A stretch of 60,330 bases of DNA, from positions 1 through 60,330 of the forward strand of contig NZ_JAEKIS010000023.1 of the NCBI RefSeq assembly GCF_017311415.1. The letters run 5' to 3'. Of the stretch, positions 19,329 to 28,434 are shown one piece after another; position 1 is the first letter of the stretch, and every line of letters starts with the position of its first letter. Both the position numbers and the translations under genes were made by a program. Under the pieces are notes generated by a model. It did not search any database, was not told the origin of the DNA, and was given only the letters and a program-made list of their open reading frames with translations. This DNA is from Salipiger abyssi. Lineage in GTDB: Bacteria > Pseudomonadota > Alphaproteobacteria > Rhodobacterales > Rhodobacteraceae.

Positions 19329-20450
19329 ATGGCCCAGACCGTTTTCGCCCCGTGGACCGATCCCCAGCAGAAACCGCTGATCGAGTTCCGCAACGTGACC
19401 AAGCGCTTTGGCGAGTTCACCGCCATCGACACGCTGTCGCTGGATATCTACGAACGCGAGTTCTTCGCGCTGCTCGGCCCCTCGGGCTGTGGCAAGACCA
19501 CGATGATGCGCATGCTCGCCGGGTTCGAGACGATCTCGGACGGCGAGATCTGGCTCGGCGGGCAGGAGATCGGATCCATCCCGCCCAACAAGCGCCCGGT
19601 GAACATGATGTTCCAGAGCTACGCGCTCTTCCCGCATCTGTCGATCTGGGAGAATATCGCCTTCGGCCTGAAGCGCGAGAGCCGCGACAAGGACGCCATC
19701 GCAGCCCGCGTGGAGGAGATGCTGCGCCTGACCCGGCTGACCAAGTTCGCCAAGCGCAAGCCGCACCAGATTTCCGGCGGCCAGCGCCAGCGCGTGGCGC
19801 TGGCCCGCTCGCTCGCCAAGGCGCCCAAGCTGCTGCTCCTCGACGAGCCGCTGGGCGCGCTCGACAAGAAGCTGCGCGAAGAGACGCAGTTCGAGCTCAT
19901 GGACATTCAGGAAAAGACCGGAACCACCTTCGTGATCGTCACCCACGATCAGGAGGAGGCGATGACCGTGGCCTCCCGCATCGCGGTGATGGACGAGGGA
20001 CGGCTGGTGCAGGTCGCCACGCCGCCGGTGATCTATGAGCAGCCGAATTCGGTCTATGTGGCGGGCTTCCTCGGCGACGTGACCGTGCTCGAAGGCAAGG
20101 CGCGCAAGGCGGGCGATGTCTACGAGCTCGACTGGGCCGAGGGCCAGCCGCCGCTGCGCTGCGTCTCGCCGCTGACCCTGTCGAACGGCCAGACCGGCTA
20201 TGTGGCGGTGCGGCCCGAAAAGGTCGAGATCCACCGCAACAAGCCCGAGGACGATAACGTCCTGCGCGGCAAGGTGATCGACATCGGCTATCTCGGCAAC
20301 CTCTCGACCTACCATGTAGAGCTCGGCAACGGGCAGATCATCAAGGCGCAGAATTTCAACACCGAACGCGACACGCGGCGCAGCTTCACCTGGGAAGACG
20401 AGGTCTGGGTGAACTGGACGGACCGCTGCGGCGTGCTGCTGGAGGGCTGA
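19329..20450 (+). CDS. potG: PotG-like polyamine ABC transporter ATPase
   Basis: The ATP-binding subunit of the importer, 373 residues. Walker A GPSGCGKTT is at residues 50-58, the ABC signature ISGGQRQR near 142 and Walker B LLLLDEPLGALD near 162, followed by a switch histidine (VTHDQEEAM). A C-terminal TOBE domain occupies about 285-365. It couples ATP hydrolysis to transport through the permease pair encoded downstream. Start 19329 follows the potF terminator; the coding region ends 142 bases before potH, a gap filled by a dispersed repeat. Confidence 0.94.
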   Translation: MAQTVFAPWTDPQQKPLIEFRNVTKRFGEFTAIDTLSLDIYEREFFALLGPSGCGKTTMMRMLAGFETISDGEIWLGGQEIGSIPPNKRPVNMMFQSYALFPHLSIWENIAFGLKRESRDKDAIAARVEEMLRLTRLTKFAKRKPHQISGGQRQRVALARSLAKAPKLLLLDEPLGALDKKLREETQFELMDIQEKTGTTFVIVTHDQEEAMTVASRIAVMDEGRLVQVATPPVIYEQPNSVYVAGFLGDVTVLEGKARKAGDVYELDWAEGQPPLRCVSPLTLSNGQTGYVAVRPEKVEIHRNKPEDDNVLRGKVIDIGYLGNLSTYHVELGNGQIIKAQNFNTERDTRRSFTWEDEVWVNWTDRCGVLLEG

Positions 20451-20480
20451 GCCGATGCCACGCCCCCTCCGCACCGCCCG

Positions 20481-20560
20481 CCCGTCCCGGCCCCCGCGCC
20501 GGGACCTCACCGCTGAACCAGGCGACAGCCGCAGAGGCCCCGGAACAGGTCCGGGGCGGG
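20481..20560. repeat. Dispersed GC-rich inverted repeat between potG and potH
   Basis: A 30-base segment (20481-20510) is identical to 21502-21531. A right arm (20534-20560) matches 21555-21581 and the arm at 15866-15892 apart from single-base changes. The arms are complementary enough to fold into a long hairpin in the polycistronic mRNA. Confidence 0.85.
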
Positions 20561-20592
20561 TGATCCCAGCTCGACGGCAGGGAGGGAAGTAG

Positions 20593-21483
20593 ATGCGCCG
20601 CTTCGCACTCATCGCCGTGCCCTATCTCTGGCTGCTGCTGCTGTTCCTCATCCCCTTCGTGATCGTGCTCAAGATCTCGCTCTCGGACGTGGCGCTGGCG
20701 CGGCCGCCCTATATGCCGCAGCTCGACCTTTCCACCGGCTGGGAGGGGCTCAAGGCGTTCTTCGCCGAGCTGGATTTCGAGAATTTCACCTTCCTGACCA
20801 CCGACGATCTCTACTGGAAGGCCTATCTCAGCTCGCTCAAGATCGCCGCCATTTCGACCCTGCTGACCCTCGCGGTGGGCTATCCCATCGCCTACGGCAT
20901 GGCCCGCGCCGCGCCCGAATGGCGCCCGACCCTGCTGATGCTGGTGATCCTGCCGTTCTGGACCTCCTTCCTGATCCGCGTCTATTCCTGGATGGGCATC
21001 CTCTCCACCGAGGGCGTGCTGAACACGGTGCTGCTCAAGATCGGGATCATCTCGGAACCGCTGATGATCATGAACACGCCCACGGCGGTCTATATCGGCA
21101 TCGTCTACACCTACCTGCCCTTCATGGTGCTGCCGATCTATTCGGCGCTGGAAAAGATGGACGAGAGCCTGATCGAGGCCGCCGAGGATCTCGGCTGTTC
21201 CAAACTCGCGGCCTTCTGGCTGGTCACCTGGCCGCTGTCGAAAAACGGCATCGTCGCCGGCAGTTTTCTGGTTTTCATCCCGGCGCTCGGCGAATTCGTC
21301 ATCCCCTCGCTGCTCGGCGGCTCCGGCACGCTGATGATCGGCAAGGTGCTCTGGGAAGAGTTCTTCAACAACCGCGACTGGCCGGTGGCCTCGGCGGTGG
21401 CGGTGATCCTGCTGCTGATCCTGATCGTGCCCATCGTGCTCTTTCAGCGCAACGAGCAAAAGGCACGGGAGGCGGAAGGATGA
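20593..21483 (+). CDS. potH: PotH-like polyamine ABC transporter permease
   Basis: One of the two membrane subunits, 296 residues with six predicted helices. The cytoplasmic EAA loop (ESLIEAAEDLGCSKLAAFWLV region, about 195-215) that contacts PotG is present. The start ATG at 20593 follows GGGAGGGAAG. The gene is bracketed on both sides by copies of the same GC-rich repeat, so the operon has about 142-157 bp spacers on either side of it instead of the usual tight spacing. Confidence 0.94.
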   Translation: MRRFALIAVPYLWLLLLFLIPFVIVLKISLSDVALARPPYMPQLDLSTGWEGLKAFFAELDFENFTFLTTDDLYWKAYLSSLKIAAISTLLTLAVGYPIAYGMARAAPEWRPTLLMLVILPFWTSFLIRVYSWMGILSTEGVLNTVLLKIGIISEPLMIMNTPTAVYIGIVYTYLPFMVLPIYSALEKMDESLIEAAEDLGCSKLAAFWLVTWPLSKNGIVAGSFLVFIPALGEFVIPSLLGGSGTLMIGKVLWEEFFNNRDWPVASAVAVILLLILIVPIVLFQRNEQKAREAEG

Positions 21484-21501
21484 CCGTTCACGCCAGCGCC
21501 C

Positions 21502-21630
21502 CCCGTCCCGGCCCCCGCGCCGGGACCTCACGCCCGACATGCGTGGCAAGCCATGAGGCCCCGGATCAGGTCCGGGGCAGGCTCCCAGATCGGGTCGTGG
21601 TCAGGCGCCCAGAGCAGGTCCGGGGCGGGG
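21502..21630. repeat. Dispersed GC-rich repeat cluster between potH and potI
   Basis: It contains the 30-base segment shared exactly with 20481-20510 (at 21502-21531), a right arm at 21555-21581 and a further partial right arm at 21612-21630. Together with the potG/potH copy it forms direct repeats about 1 kb apart that flank potH. Confidence 0.85.
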
Positions 21631-21640
21631 AGGTCACACA

Positions 21641-22462
21641 ATGAGACGCTTCTCCTGGTTCAACGCCACCTCCCTCACGCTGGGCTTTGCCTTCCTCTAC
21701 CTGCCGATGATCCTGCTGGTCATCTACAGCTTCAACGAAAGCCGGCTGGTGACCGTCTGGGCGGGGTTCTCGACCAAATGGTATGGCGAGCTGTTCCGCG
21801 ATCAGGAATTTCTCGATGCCGCATGGGTCACGGTCAAGGTCGCGGTGTTCTCCTCGACCCTGGCGACGATCCTCGGCACCATGGCCGCCTATGTGCTGGT
21901 GCGCGCGGGCCGCTTCCTGGGCCGAACCCTGTTTTCCGGCATGATCTATGCGCCGCTGGTCATGCCCGAGGTGATCACCGGCCTGTCGCTGCTGCTGCTC
22001 TTCATCGGCATCGGGCTCGACCGGGGCGTCTTCACCATCGTGTTGGCCCATACCACCTTTTCCATGTGCTACGTCTCGGTGGTGGTCTCCTCGCGGCTCA
22101 GCAGTTTCGACCGCTCGCTGGAGGAGGCGGCGCTGGATCTCGGCTGCTCCGCCTTCGAGGCGTTCCGGCTGGTCACCCTGCCGATCATCGCCCCCGCCGT
22201 GATCTCCGGCTGGCTGCTGGCCTTCACCCTGTCGCTCGACGATCTGGTCATCGCCAGCTTCACCACCGGCCCCTCGGCCACCACCCTGCCGATCAAGATC
22301 TTCTCGGCGGTGCGGCTGGGTGTCAGCCCGCAGATCAACGCGCTCTCGACCATCCTGATCGCCATCGTCACCATCGGCGTCATCACCACCTCGATCATCA
22401 CCAAGCGTGCCTCGCAGGCGCAGGCGCGCGACGAACAGGCCGCGATCCGCGCCGAAGACTGA
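21641..22462 (+). CDS. potI: PotI-like polyamine ABC transporter permease
   Basis: The second membrane subunit, 273 residues, six predicted helices, with its own EAA loop (RSLEEAALDLGCSAFEAFRLV region, about 155-175). It pairs with PotH. The ATG at 21641 follows GGGGAGGTCACAC. The stop codon is one base before the start of the PuuB-like oxidase, so the oxidase gene belongs to the transport operon. Confidence 0.94.
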   Translation: MRRFSWFNATSLTLGFAFLYLPMILLVIYSFNESRLVTVWAGFSTKWYGELFRDQEFLDAAWVTVKVAVFSSTLATILGTMAAYVLVRAGRFLGRTLFSGMIYAPLVMPEVITGLSLLLLFIGIGLDRGVFTIVLAHTTFSMCYVSVVVSSRLSSFDRSLEEAALDLGCSAFEAFRLVTLPIIAPAVISGWLLAFTLSLDDLVIASFTTGPSATTLPIKIFSAVRLGVSPQINALSTILIAIVTIGVITTSIITKRASQAQARDEQAAIRAED

Positions 22463-22463
22463 T

Positions 22464-23783
22464 ATGAAACGCATCTACGAAGCCGCGGCCTACGGGCCGC
22501 AGGGGGCCTGTTTCTGGGCCGATACCGTCAGCGGCGACGACTGGCCCGCCCTGCCCGGCCCGCGCCATACCGAGGTCGCCGTGATCGGCGGCGGCTTTAC
22601 CGGCCTCTCCGCCGCGCTGCATCTGGCGCAGGACGGGGTGGAGGTCACCCTGCTGGAAGCGGGTCACGCGGGCTATGGCGCCTCGGGGCGCAATGGCGGG
22701 TTCTGCTGTCTCGGCGGCTCCAAGGCCAGCGACGCACAGCTGCGCCGGCACTATGGCCCACGTGGGCTCGCTGCCTGGCGGCAGACCGAGAAAGACGCCG
22801 TCGCCACGGCGACGCGGCTGATCGAGGCGCACGGGATCGAGGCCGACATCCATTCCGAGGGCGAGACCATCATCGCCCATTCCCCCCGCGCTTTCAGCAA
22901 GCTCGGGGCCGGGCTCGGCGGTATGGCAGAGGCCTACGGTACCCGCCCGCGCCTGATCGAGATGGAAGAGATGGCGGCGGAGGGGCTCGGCGGGCCGTTC
23001 TTCGGCGCGCTCACCATCCCGCTGGGCTTTGCGCTGAACCCGCGCAAATATCTCGCCGGGCTCGCCCGCGCCGCGCAATCCGCCGGCGCCACCCTGCATG
23101 CGCACAGCCCGGTCACGGCGCTGTCCCGGCAAACCCGCTGGCAGCTCGACACGCCGCAGGGCAGGATCACCGCCGATCGGGTGATCCTCGCCACCAATGG
23201 CTATTCGTCAGAGGATCTGCCCGACTGGCTGCGCGCCCGCTACCTGCCGGTGCAGTCGAGCGTCATCGTCACCGAGCCGATTTCCCCCGAGCTGCAAGCG
23301 GCGCAGGGCTGGAGCTCGCACCAGATGGCCTATGACAACCGGTTCCTGCTGCATTACTTCCGCCTGATGCCGGACAACCGCTTTCTCTTCGGTATGCGCG
23401 GCGGGCTTACCGCGACGCCGCGCGCGCAGGCGGCGATCTCGCGCAAGATCCGCGCCGATTTCGCCGCCATGTTCCCGGCCTGGGGCGATATGACCGTAAG
23501 CCATGAATGGGCCGGGCTGGTCTGCATCATGGCGAGCCTCACACCCTTTGCCGGTGCGGTGCCGGATCATCCGGGCCTCTTCGCCGGGATGGGCTATCAC
23601 GGCAACGGCGTGGCGATGGGCACCCATACGGGCATGCTGCTGGCCGATCTGGTGCAGGGCAAGACGCCGCGCGCACCGATCCCCGAGGCGATGCGCCACC
23701 CGCCGCGCCGCTTTCCGCTGGGCCGCTTCCGCCGCGCCCTGCTGGCGCCGGCCTATGCCACGGCGGGTCTGCTGGATCTCTGA
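22464..23783 (+). CDS. PuuB/OrdL-like FAD-dependent amine oxidoreductase
   Basis: A 439-residue D-amino-acid-oxidase-fold flavoprotein. The FAD-binding Rossmann motif VAVIGGGFTGLSAALHL is at about residues 34-50, and the C-terminal FAD motif GMGYHGNGVAMG near 375. It resembles PuuB, which oxidises gamma-glutamylputrescine, and related oxidases of the OrdL group. Its position directly after potI supports action on putrescine or a derivative. No gamma-glutamylputrescine synthetase is adjacent here, so the true substrate is uncertain. ATG 22464 overlaps no other gene; it converges with the photolyase gene across three bases. Confidence 0.88.
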   Translation: MKRIYEAAAYGPQGACFWADTVSGDDWPALPGPRHTEVAVIGGGFTGLSAALHLAQDGVEVTLLEAGHAGYGASGRNGGFCCLGGSKASDAQLRRHYGPRGLAAWRQTEKDAVATATRLIEAHGIEADIHSEGETIIAHSPRAFSKLGAGLGGMAEAYGTRPRLIEMEEMAAEGLGGPFFGALTIPLGFALNPRKYLAGLARAAQSAGATLHAHSPVTALSRQTRWQLDTPQGRITADRVILATNGYSSEDLPDWLRARYLPVQSSVIVTEPISPELQAAQGWSSHQMAYDNRFLLHYFRLMPDNRFLFGMRGGLTATPRAQAAISRKIRADFAAMFPAWGDMTVSHEWAGLVCIMASLTPFAGAVPDHPGLFAGMGYHGNGVAMGTHTGMLLADLVQGKTPRAPIPEAMRHPPRRFPLGRFRRALLAPAYATAGLLDL

Positions 23784-23786
23784 GCG

Positions 23787-25349
23787 CTACCAGCCGGCAT
23801 CGAGCCGCTTCTGCGCCGGGGCATCTTCGGGCGCATCGAGAAAGGCGCGCGCGGCGCGGGCCATGGCGTCGCGCTCCTCGGGCTCGAAGCGCGACAGGGT
23901 CTTGTAGACCAGCGCCATGCGCGGATTGTCGGCAAAGCGTTCTTCGTTCTCCATCAGGAAATTCCAGTAGAGATAGTTGAACGGGCAGGCGCCCTCGCCG
24001 GTGCGTTTCTTGTGATCGTAGTCGCAGCCCCGGCAGTAATCCGACATCCGGTTGATGTAAGAGCCCGAGGCGGCATAGGGCTTGGAGCCCAGCAGCCCGC
24101 CATCGGCGTGCATCGCCATGCCATGAGTGTTGGGCAGCTCGACCCAGTCGAACGCATCGGCATAGACCGCCAGATACCATTCCTCGATCTGCGCCGGCGC
24201 CACGCCCGCAAGCAGCGCGAAATTCCCCGTCACCATCAGCCGCTGGATATGGTGGGCATAGGCATTGCGCCACGTGGTGCCGATGACCTCGGCCATGCAG
24301 CGCATCGCCGTCTCGCCGCTCCAATAGACCCAGGGCAGATCGCGGGTCGCGTTCAGGTGGTTGGTCTCGGCATAGTCCGGCATCTCGGTCCAGTAGACGC
24401 CGCGCACGAATTCGCGCCAGCCGAGGATCTGCCGGATGAACCCCTCGGCGGCATTCAGCGGCACATCGCCCTTGCGCCAGGCATCCTCGGCGCGCTCGCA
24501 GACCTCCGCCGCCTCCAGCAGGCCGAGGTTGAGATAGGGCGAGATCAGCCCGTGAAACAGGAAATCCTCGCCCGTCTTCATCGCATCCTGATAATCGCCG
24601 AAACAGGGCAGCGCGTCGGCGATGAAGTGATCGAGCGCGGCCAGCGCGTCCTCGCGCGTCACCGCCCAGCCGAAGCGGCCGAGATCGCCGAAATGATCGG
24701 CAAAGCGCTCGGCGACCAGATCCAGCACCTGCCGCGTGATCTTGTCCGGCGCGAACCGGTCCCGCCTGGGCGGGCGCAGATCGCGCGGCAGCGATTTGCG
24801 GTTCTCCTTGTCGAAGTTCCATTGCCCGCCCTCGGGCTCGCCCTCAGCCATCAGGATGCCGGTGCGCCGCCGCATCTCGCGGTAAAACGTCTCCATCCGC
24901 AGGCTCTTGCGGCCCTTCGCGAACGCGGCGAAGTCGTCGCGGCTGCAATAGAACCGCGTGTCCTCGCGGATCTCAACCGGCAGGCCCAGCGCCTCCTCCC
25001 AGCCCAGCATCATCTCCCAGACCCGCCATTCGCCGGGCTCGGTCACCACCACCCTGTCGGGATCGTGGCGTTTCACCGCGCGGGCCAGCTCATCGGAAAA
25101 GCTCTGGCTGTTGTCGGGATCGTCCAGCGTCACGTAGTCGACGCTGATGCCCTCGCCGCGCAGCGCCTCGGTAAAATGGCGCATGGCCGAGAGGATAAGC
25201 GCGATCTTCTGCTTGTGGTGGCGCACATAGCGCGCCTCCTCTCTCACCTCGACCATCAGAACCACGTCGTTTTCCGGGTCGAGCTCCTCCAGCGAAGACA
25301 GTCCCCGCGTCAGCTGGTCGCCGAGGACGAAGCATAAATTTCCGCTCAT
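23787..25349 (-). CDS. FeS-containing (6-4) photolyase/cryptochrome (PhrB-type)
   Basis: A 520-residue member of the bacterial FeS-BCP/PhrB group, related to deoxyribodipyrimidine photolyase-related proteins. It repairs UV (6-4) photoproducts using FAD and a ribolumazine-type antenna. Cysteines 351, 439, 442 and 455 line up with the four known 4Fe-4S ligands of PhrB, and the FAD-binding region includes NAYAHHIQRLMVTGNFALL. The N-terminal alpha/beta antenna domain begins NLCFVLGDQLT. It diverges from the DUF2177 gene with a 65-bp spacer and belongs to the ECF-linked photo-stress neighbourhood. Confidence 0.94.
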   Translation of the reverse strand: MSGNLCFVLGDQLTRGLSSLEELDPENDVVLMVEVREEARYVRHHKQKIALILSAMRHFTEALRGEGISVDYVTLDDPDNSQSFSDELARAVKRHDPDRVVVTEPGEWRVWEMMLGWEEALGLPVEIREDTRFYCSRDDFAAFAKGRKSLRMETFYREMRRRTGILMAEGEPEGGQWNFDKENRKSLPRDLRPPRRDRFAPDKITRQVLDLVAERFADHFGDLGRFGWAVTREDALAALDHFIADALPCFGDYQDAMKTGEDFLFHGLISPYLNLGLLEAAEVCERAEDAWRKGDVPLNAAEGFIRQILGWREFVRGVYWTEMPDYAETNHLNATRDLPWVYWSGETAMRCMAEVIGTTWRNAYAHHIQRLMVTGNFALLAGVAPAQIEEWYLAVYADAFDWVELPNTHGMAMHADGGLLGSKPYAASGSYINRMSDYCRGCDYDHKKRTGEGACPFNYLYWNFLMENEERFADNPRMALVYKTLSRFEPEERDAMARAARAFLDAPEDAPAQKRLDAGW

Positions 25350-25363
25350 TTTCGCCCCCGCTG

Positions 25364-25389
25364 CAACTTGTTGCGCCCGGGCCCCGTCT
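25364..25389 (+). promoter_or_regulatory. ECF-type promoter of the DUF2177 gene
   Basis: GCAACT (25364-25369), a 16-base spacer and CGTC (25386-25389) precede the DUF2177 ATG by 25 bp. The same arrangement, GCAACC-N16-CGTC, stands before the FAD oxidoreductase operon at 30588-30563 on the minus strand, next to the ECF sigma gene. Confidence 0.6.
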
Positions 25390-25414
25390 CTCCCTCAAAC
25401 CAGGGAGAATACGG

Positions 25415-25819
25415 ATGCAACTTATCGTGCTCTACATCGCCACGCTGGTGGTGTTTCTCGCCGTCGACATGGAAGGCATCAGGCGGCTGATCAAACCGGT
25501 CTTCGAGCGCCATGTGGGCGACATGCTGGCCGATCCGCCGCGCCTTGGCCCGGCGGCGGTGTTCTATCTGTTCTATATCGCGGGCGTTTTGTGGTTCGTC
25601 TCGGTGCCGGCGCTGAACGCGGGCCGCCCGGTCCAGGCGCTGCTCGCCGGGGCGCTGCTGGGGCTGATGTGCTATGGCACCTACGAGTTCACCAATTACG
25701 CCACGCTGCGCGGCTGGTCCTTTCAGCAGGTGGTCATCGACACGCTCTGGGGCGGCGCGCTGACCGGCGGCTCGGCCTGGGCCGGCGTGATGATTGCGCG
25801 GCTTCTGCCGTCGAGCTAG
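25415..25819 (+). CDS. DUF2177 family membrane protein
   Basis: A 134-residue protein with four predicted transmembrane helices, matching DUF2177. Visible marks are the N-terminal LIVLYIATLVVFLAVD and the central GLMCYGTYEFTNYATLRGW. Members of this family often sit in ECF-sigma-controlled photo-oxidative stress clusters with Cfa, DUF1365 and SDR genes, as here; the function is unknown. The start has AGGGAGAATACGG upstream, and an ECF-like promoter lies at 25364-25389. It converges with the TspO-like gene. Confidence 0.85.
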   Translation: MQLIVLYIATLVVFLAVDMEGIRRLIKPVFERHVGDMLADPPRLGPAAVFYLFYIAGVLWFVSVPALNAGRPVQALLAGALLGLMCYGTYEFTNYATLRGWSFQQVVIDTLWGGALTGGSAWAGVMIARLLPSS

Positions 25820-25836
25820 GAGCGGGGCGAGCATGC

Positions 25837-26535
25837 TCATGCCCCCCGGCGCAGCACGACCAGCGCTAGCAATCCCGCAATCCCGGTGCCCGCAAGCGCG
25901 ATCACCGGGGTATTCTGCGTGTCGAGATTGGCGACGATCACCCCCATCAGCGCCCAGCCGACGCCAAAGGCGTAGCCCAGCGCGTCGGGACGGCACCACA
26001 GCACCGCCAGCGCCAGCGCGATCACCGCAACCAGCAACAGCAGCGCCGAGACCTGCGCCGACAACACACCGAACCCGCTCAGCACCACCGCCATGGCAAC
26101 GCCCGTCGCGGCGGTGAGCCAACCGGCATAGAGCCCCACCGCGCCCAGCGCGAACGGCCCCCGCGGGGCGCGCAAGGTTGCGGCGATGGCGCCCGCCGCC
26201 ATGAAGATGATCATCACCGTGGCCGCGACCGGCTGGAGATTGGCCACCGGGATCCAGAACATCCCCACCGCCAGGCTGAGCGCCAGCGGCAGGCGCATCT
26301 CCTGCCAGGCGATCTCCCTGCGCGCCCGCAAGAGGCCGTAGACCGCGCTTGCCAGCAGCCCCAGATAGATCACCCCCCAGATCGAGAACGCCCAGCCCAC
26401 CGGCTGCACCGGCCAGCGCGACTGCACCACGGGGAACTGCGTCGGCGTGAAGCCCGCAAAGCCGTCGCTCAGCAGCGGCGAGGCGGCAAAGCCCAGCGTC
26501 AGCAGCAGCACAAGCGGGGCCAGCGCGCGGCTCAT
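25837..26535 (-). CDS. TspO/tryptophan-rich sensory-like membrane protein
   Basis: A 232-residue integral membrane protein with about seven hydrophobic helices and tryptophans placed as in TspO/MBR relatives (QPVGWAFSIWGVIYLGLL). It is longer than classical TspO (about 160 residues), so it is only a distant relative, and the ligand is unknown. TspO-like proteins are linked to tetrapyrrole or photo-oxidative stress responses. Its ATG overlaps the SDR stop (four bases), which makes it the last gene of the five-gene operon starting at 30528. Confidence 0.65.
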   Translation of the reverse strand: MSRALAPLVLLLTLGFAASPLLSDGFAGFTPTQFPVVQSRWPVQPVGWAFSIWGVIYLGLLASAVYGLLRARREIAWQEMRLPLALSLAVGMFWIPVANLQPVAATVMIIFMAAGAIAATLRAPRGPFALGAVGLYAGWLTAATGVAMAVVLSGFGVLSAQVSALLLLVAVIALALAVLWCRPDALGYAFGVGWALMGVIVANLDTQNTPVIALAGTGIAGLLALVVLRRGA

Positions 26536-27269
26536 TGCACCAGCCTTTTTGTAAGCGGCAGCGCGAGCCCATAGGGCAAGGCGCGCAGCAGTTTCAGCGG
26601 CCAGGTCAGGCGGCGCGGGAAATGCACTTCGAACGCCTTGCCGTCGAGCCCCCTGGCAATGCGCCTTGCCGCCTGCTCCGGCTGCATGAGCCCCGGCATG
26701 GTGAAGGTGTTGCGCTGGGTCAGCCGCGTGTCGACGAACCCGGGGCTGATGAGCCGCACCGCGATGCGCGGCGCCAGCTCGGCCCGCAGCGTCTCGGCGA
26801 GGTTGATCACCCCGGCCTTGCTGGCGGAATAGATCTGGCCCTGCGGCAGCCCGACATAGCCCGCCACCGAGCCGGTCAGCACCAGATCGCCGCCATCGCG
26901 CAGAAGCGGCACGGCCGCGCGGGCAAAGTGGAAACTGCCCGCGAGGTTCACCGTGACGATCTGCGCCGCGCGGTCGGGGTCGATCTCCAGCACCTTGCCG
27001 GGATCGTAGAGCGCCGCCAGCGTGATCGCCCGGTCGAGCCTGCCGCCCTCGGCAATACGCGCAGCGGCGGCAGAGAGGCTGTCACGGTCGGCCACATCCG
27101 CCGTCACCACCTCGGCGCCGCCGATCTCGCCCGCCAGCTTGTGCAGCGCGTCCCCGGATCGCGCCGACAGCACCAGCCGCGCACCGCGCGCCGCGTATTC
27201 GCGTGCCAGCGCCGCGCCGATCCCGTCCGAGGCGCCCATGATCCAGATGCGCGGCGACGTCTCAGGCAT
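26532..27269 (-). CDS. Short-chain dehydrogenase/reductase (SDR)
   Basis: A 245-residue classical SDR. The cofactor motif is GASDGIGAA (residues 12-20), the NAG-like position reads TLAALYD, and the catalytic Ser-Tyr-Lys is seen in TGSVAGY...YSASKAG. The substrate is unknown; within this operon it could act on a modified acyl chain. I chose ATG 27269 (MPETSPRIW) because it overlaps the methyltransferase stop in the octamer ATGCCTGA; the frame is open far upstream only as an antisense-free shadow of that gene. Confidence 0.88.
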   Translation of the reverse strand: MPETSPRIWIMGASDGIGAALAREYAARGARLVLSARSGDALHKLAGEIGGAEVVTADVADRDSLSAAAARIAEGGRLDRAITLAALYDPGKVLEIDPDRAAQIVTVNLAGSFHFARAAVPLLRDGGDLVLTGSVAGYVGLPQGQIYSASKAGVINLAETLRAELAPRIAVRLISPGFVDTRLTQRNTFTMPGLMQPEQAARRIARGLDGKAFEVHFPRRLTWPLKLLRALPYGLALPLTKRLVQ

Positions 27270-28434
27270 GGGCAAGCCGATACTGAACGACATCGGTGCG
27301 CCCGACCTCGAAGGCGGCGGCACAGGCGGCGAGGTAAAAGCGCCAGACGCGAATGAACGGCTCGTCAAAACCCAGTTGGCGCACCTCGTCCACGCGGCTG
27401 TCGAACCGCGCCAGCCAGTCGCGCAGCGTGCGCGCATAGTCCTGCCCGAAGCCATGCGCATCCTCGATCCGCAGCCCGGCGCGGCGGGCCTCTTCCTGAA
27501 AGCGCTGCGGCGAGGGCAGCATGCCGCCCGGGAACACGAAACTGCGGATCATGTCGCCGCCGACGCGGTAACGGTCGAAATAGCGGTCGCTCATGGTGAT
27601 GGTCTGGATCATCGCGCGGCCCTTTTCAGACATCACATCGCGCAGCTTGCCGAAATAGACCGGCCAGAACCGCTCGCCCACCGCCTCGAACATCTCGATG
27701 GAGACGATGTGATCGAAGCGCCCGCGCTCGTCGCGATAATCCTGCAAGGCGATCTCGGCGCCGGGGCCGAGCCGGTCGCGCGCAAACGCCGCCTGTTCGG
27801 TCGAAAGCGTCAGCCCCTTGGCCTGGAAATCGCCCTTCGTGAGCGCCCGCTCGGCAAAGCCGCCCCAGCCGCAGCCGATCTCCAGAAGACGACCCGAACC
27901 ATCGCCCAGCCCGTCGAGAATGCGGTCGTATTTGCGCTGCTGCCCAGCGACCAGCGGGTCCGGCGCGGCGTCATCCTCGGGTGCGAACAGCGCCGAGGAA
28001 TAGGTCATCGTCTCGTCCAGCCAGAGCCTGTAGAAGGCGTTGCCCAGATCGTAATGCGCCGAGATATTGCGGCGCGATCCGCGCTTTGTATTCCGGTTGA
28101 AGAGATAGAGCGCCCGCACCACCAGCGACTGCACCGGGTGGCCGTAGAGGAAGGGCTCCAGTGCCTGCTCGTTGCGCAGGGCGAAAACGATGAAGGCATC
28201 GAGATCGTGGCTGTCGCACCAGCCGTCGCGATAGGCCTCGGTCAGGCCGATATCGCCCCGCGCCGCCGCCGCCGGAACGGTGCGCCAGTCGTGAATGGTG
28301 AAGTCTGCCGCCGGGCCGGGCTGGCGCCCCTCGAAATGGCGGGTCTTGCCGTCGGGCGTGGTCAGCGCGAGGCTGCCAATCTCGATCCCGTCCAGGCATT
28401 TCAGAAGTCTCGTTTCGATCTGGCGTTCAAGCAT
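27262..28434 (-). CDS. cfa: Cyclopropane-fatty-acyl-phospholipid synthase family methyltransferase
   Basis: A 390-residue SAM-dependent methyltransferase that modifies double bonds of phospholipid acyl chains. The SAM motif LLEIGCGWGGFAERA is near residue 176, with SIEMFEAVGERFW and FVFPGGMLPS motifs following. In Rhodobacter sphaeroides a member of this family (UfaM, from memory) methylates vaccenate on the way to furan fatty acids; the neighbouring FAD and DUF1365 genes make the same role plausible here. Start ATG 28434 overlaps the DUF1365 stop (ATGCTTGA) and has GGGTGGAAAGAG upstream. Confidence 0.9.
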   Translation of the reverse strand: MLERQIETRLLKCLDGIEIGSLALTTPDGKTRHFEGRQPGPAADFTIHDWRTVPAAAARGDIGLTEAYRDGWCDSHDLDAFIVFALRNEQALEPFLYGHPVQSLVVRALYLFNRNTKRGSRRNISAHYDLGNAFYRLWLDETMTYSSALFAPEDDAAPDPLVAGQQRKYDRILDGLGDGSGRLLEIGCGWGGFAERALTKGDFQAKGLTLSTEQAAFARDRLGPGAEIALQDYRDERGRFDHIVSIEMFEAVGERFWPVYFGKLRDVMSEKGRAMIQTITMSDRYFDRYRVGGDMIRSFVFPGGMLPSPQRFQEEARRAGLRIEDAHGFGQDYARTLRDWLARFDSRVDEVRQLGFDEPFIRVWRFYLAACAAAFEVGRTDVVQYRLAHA

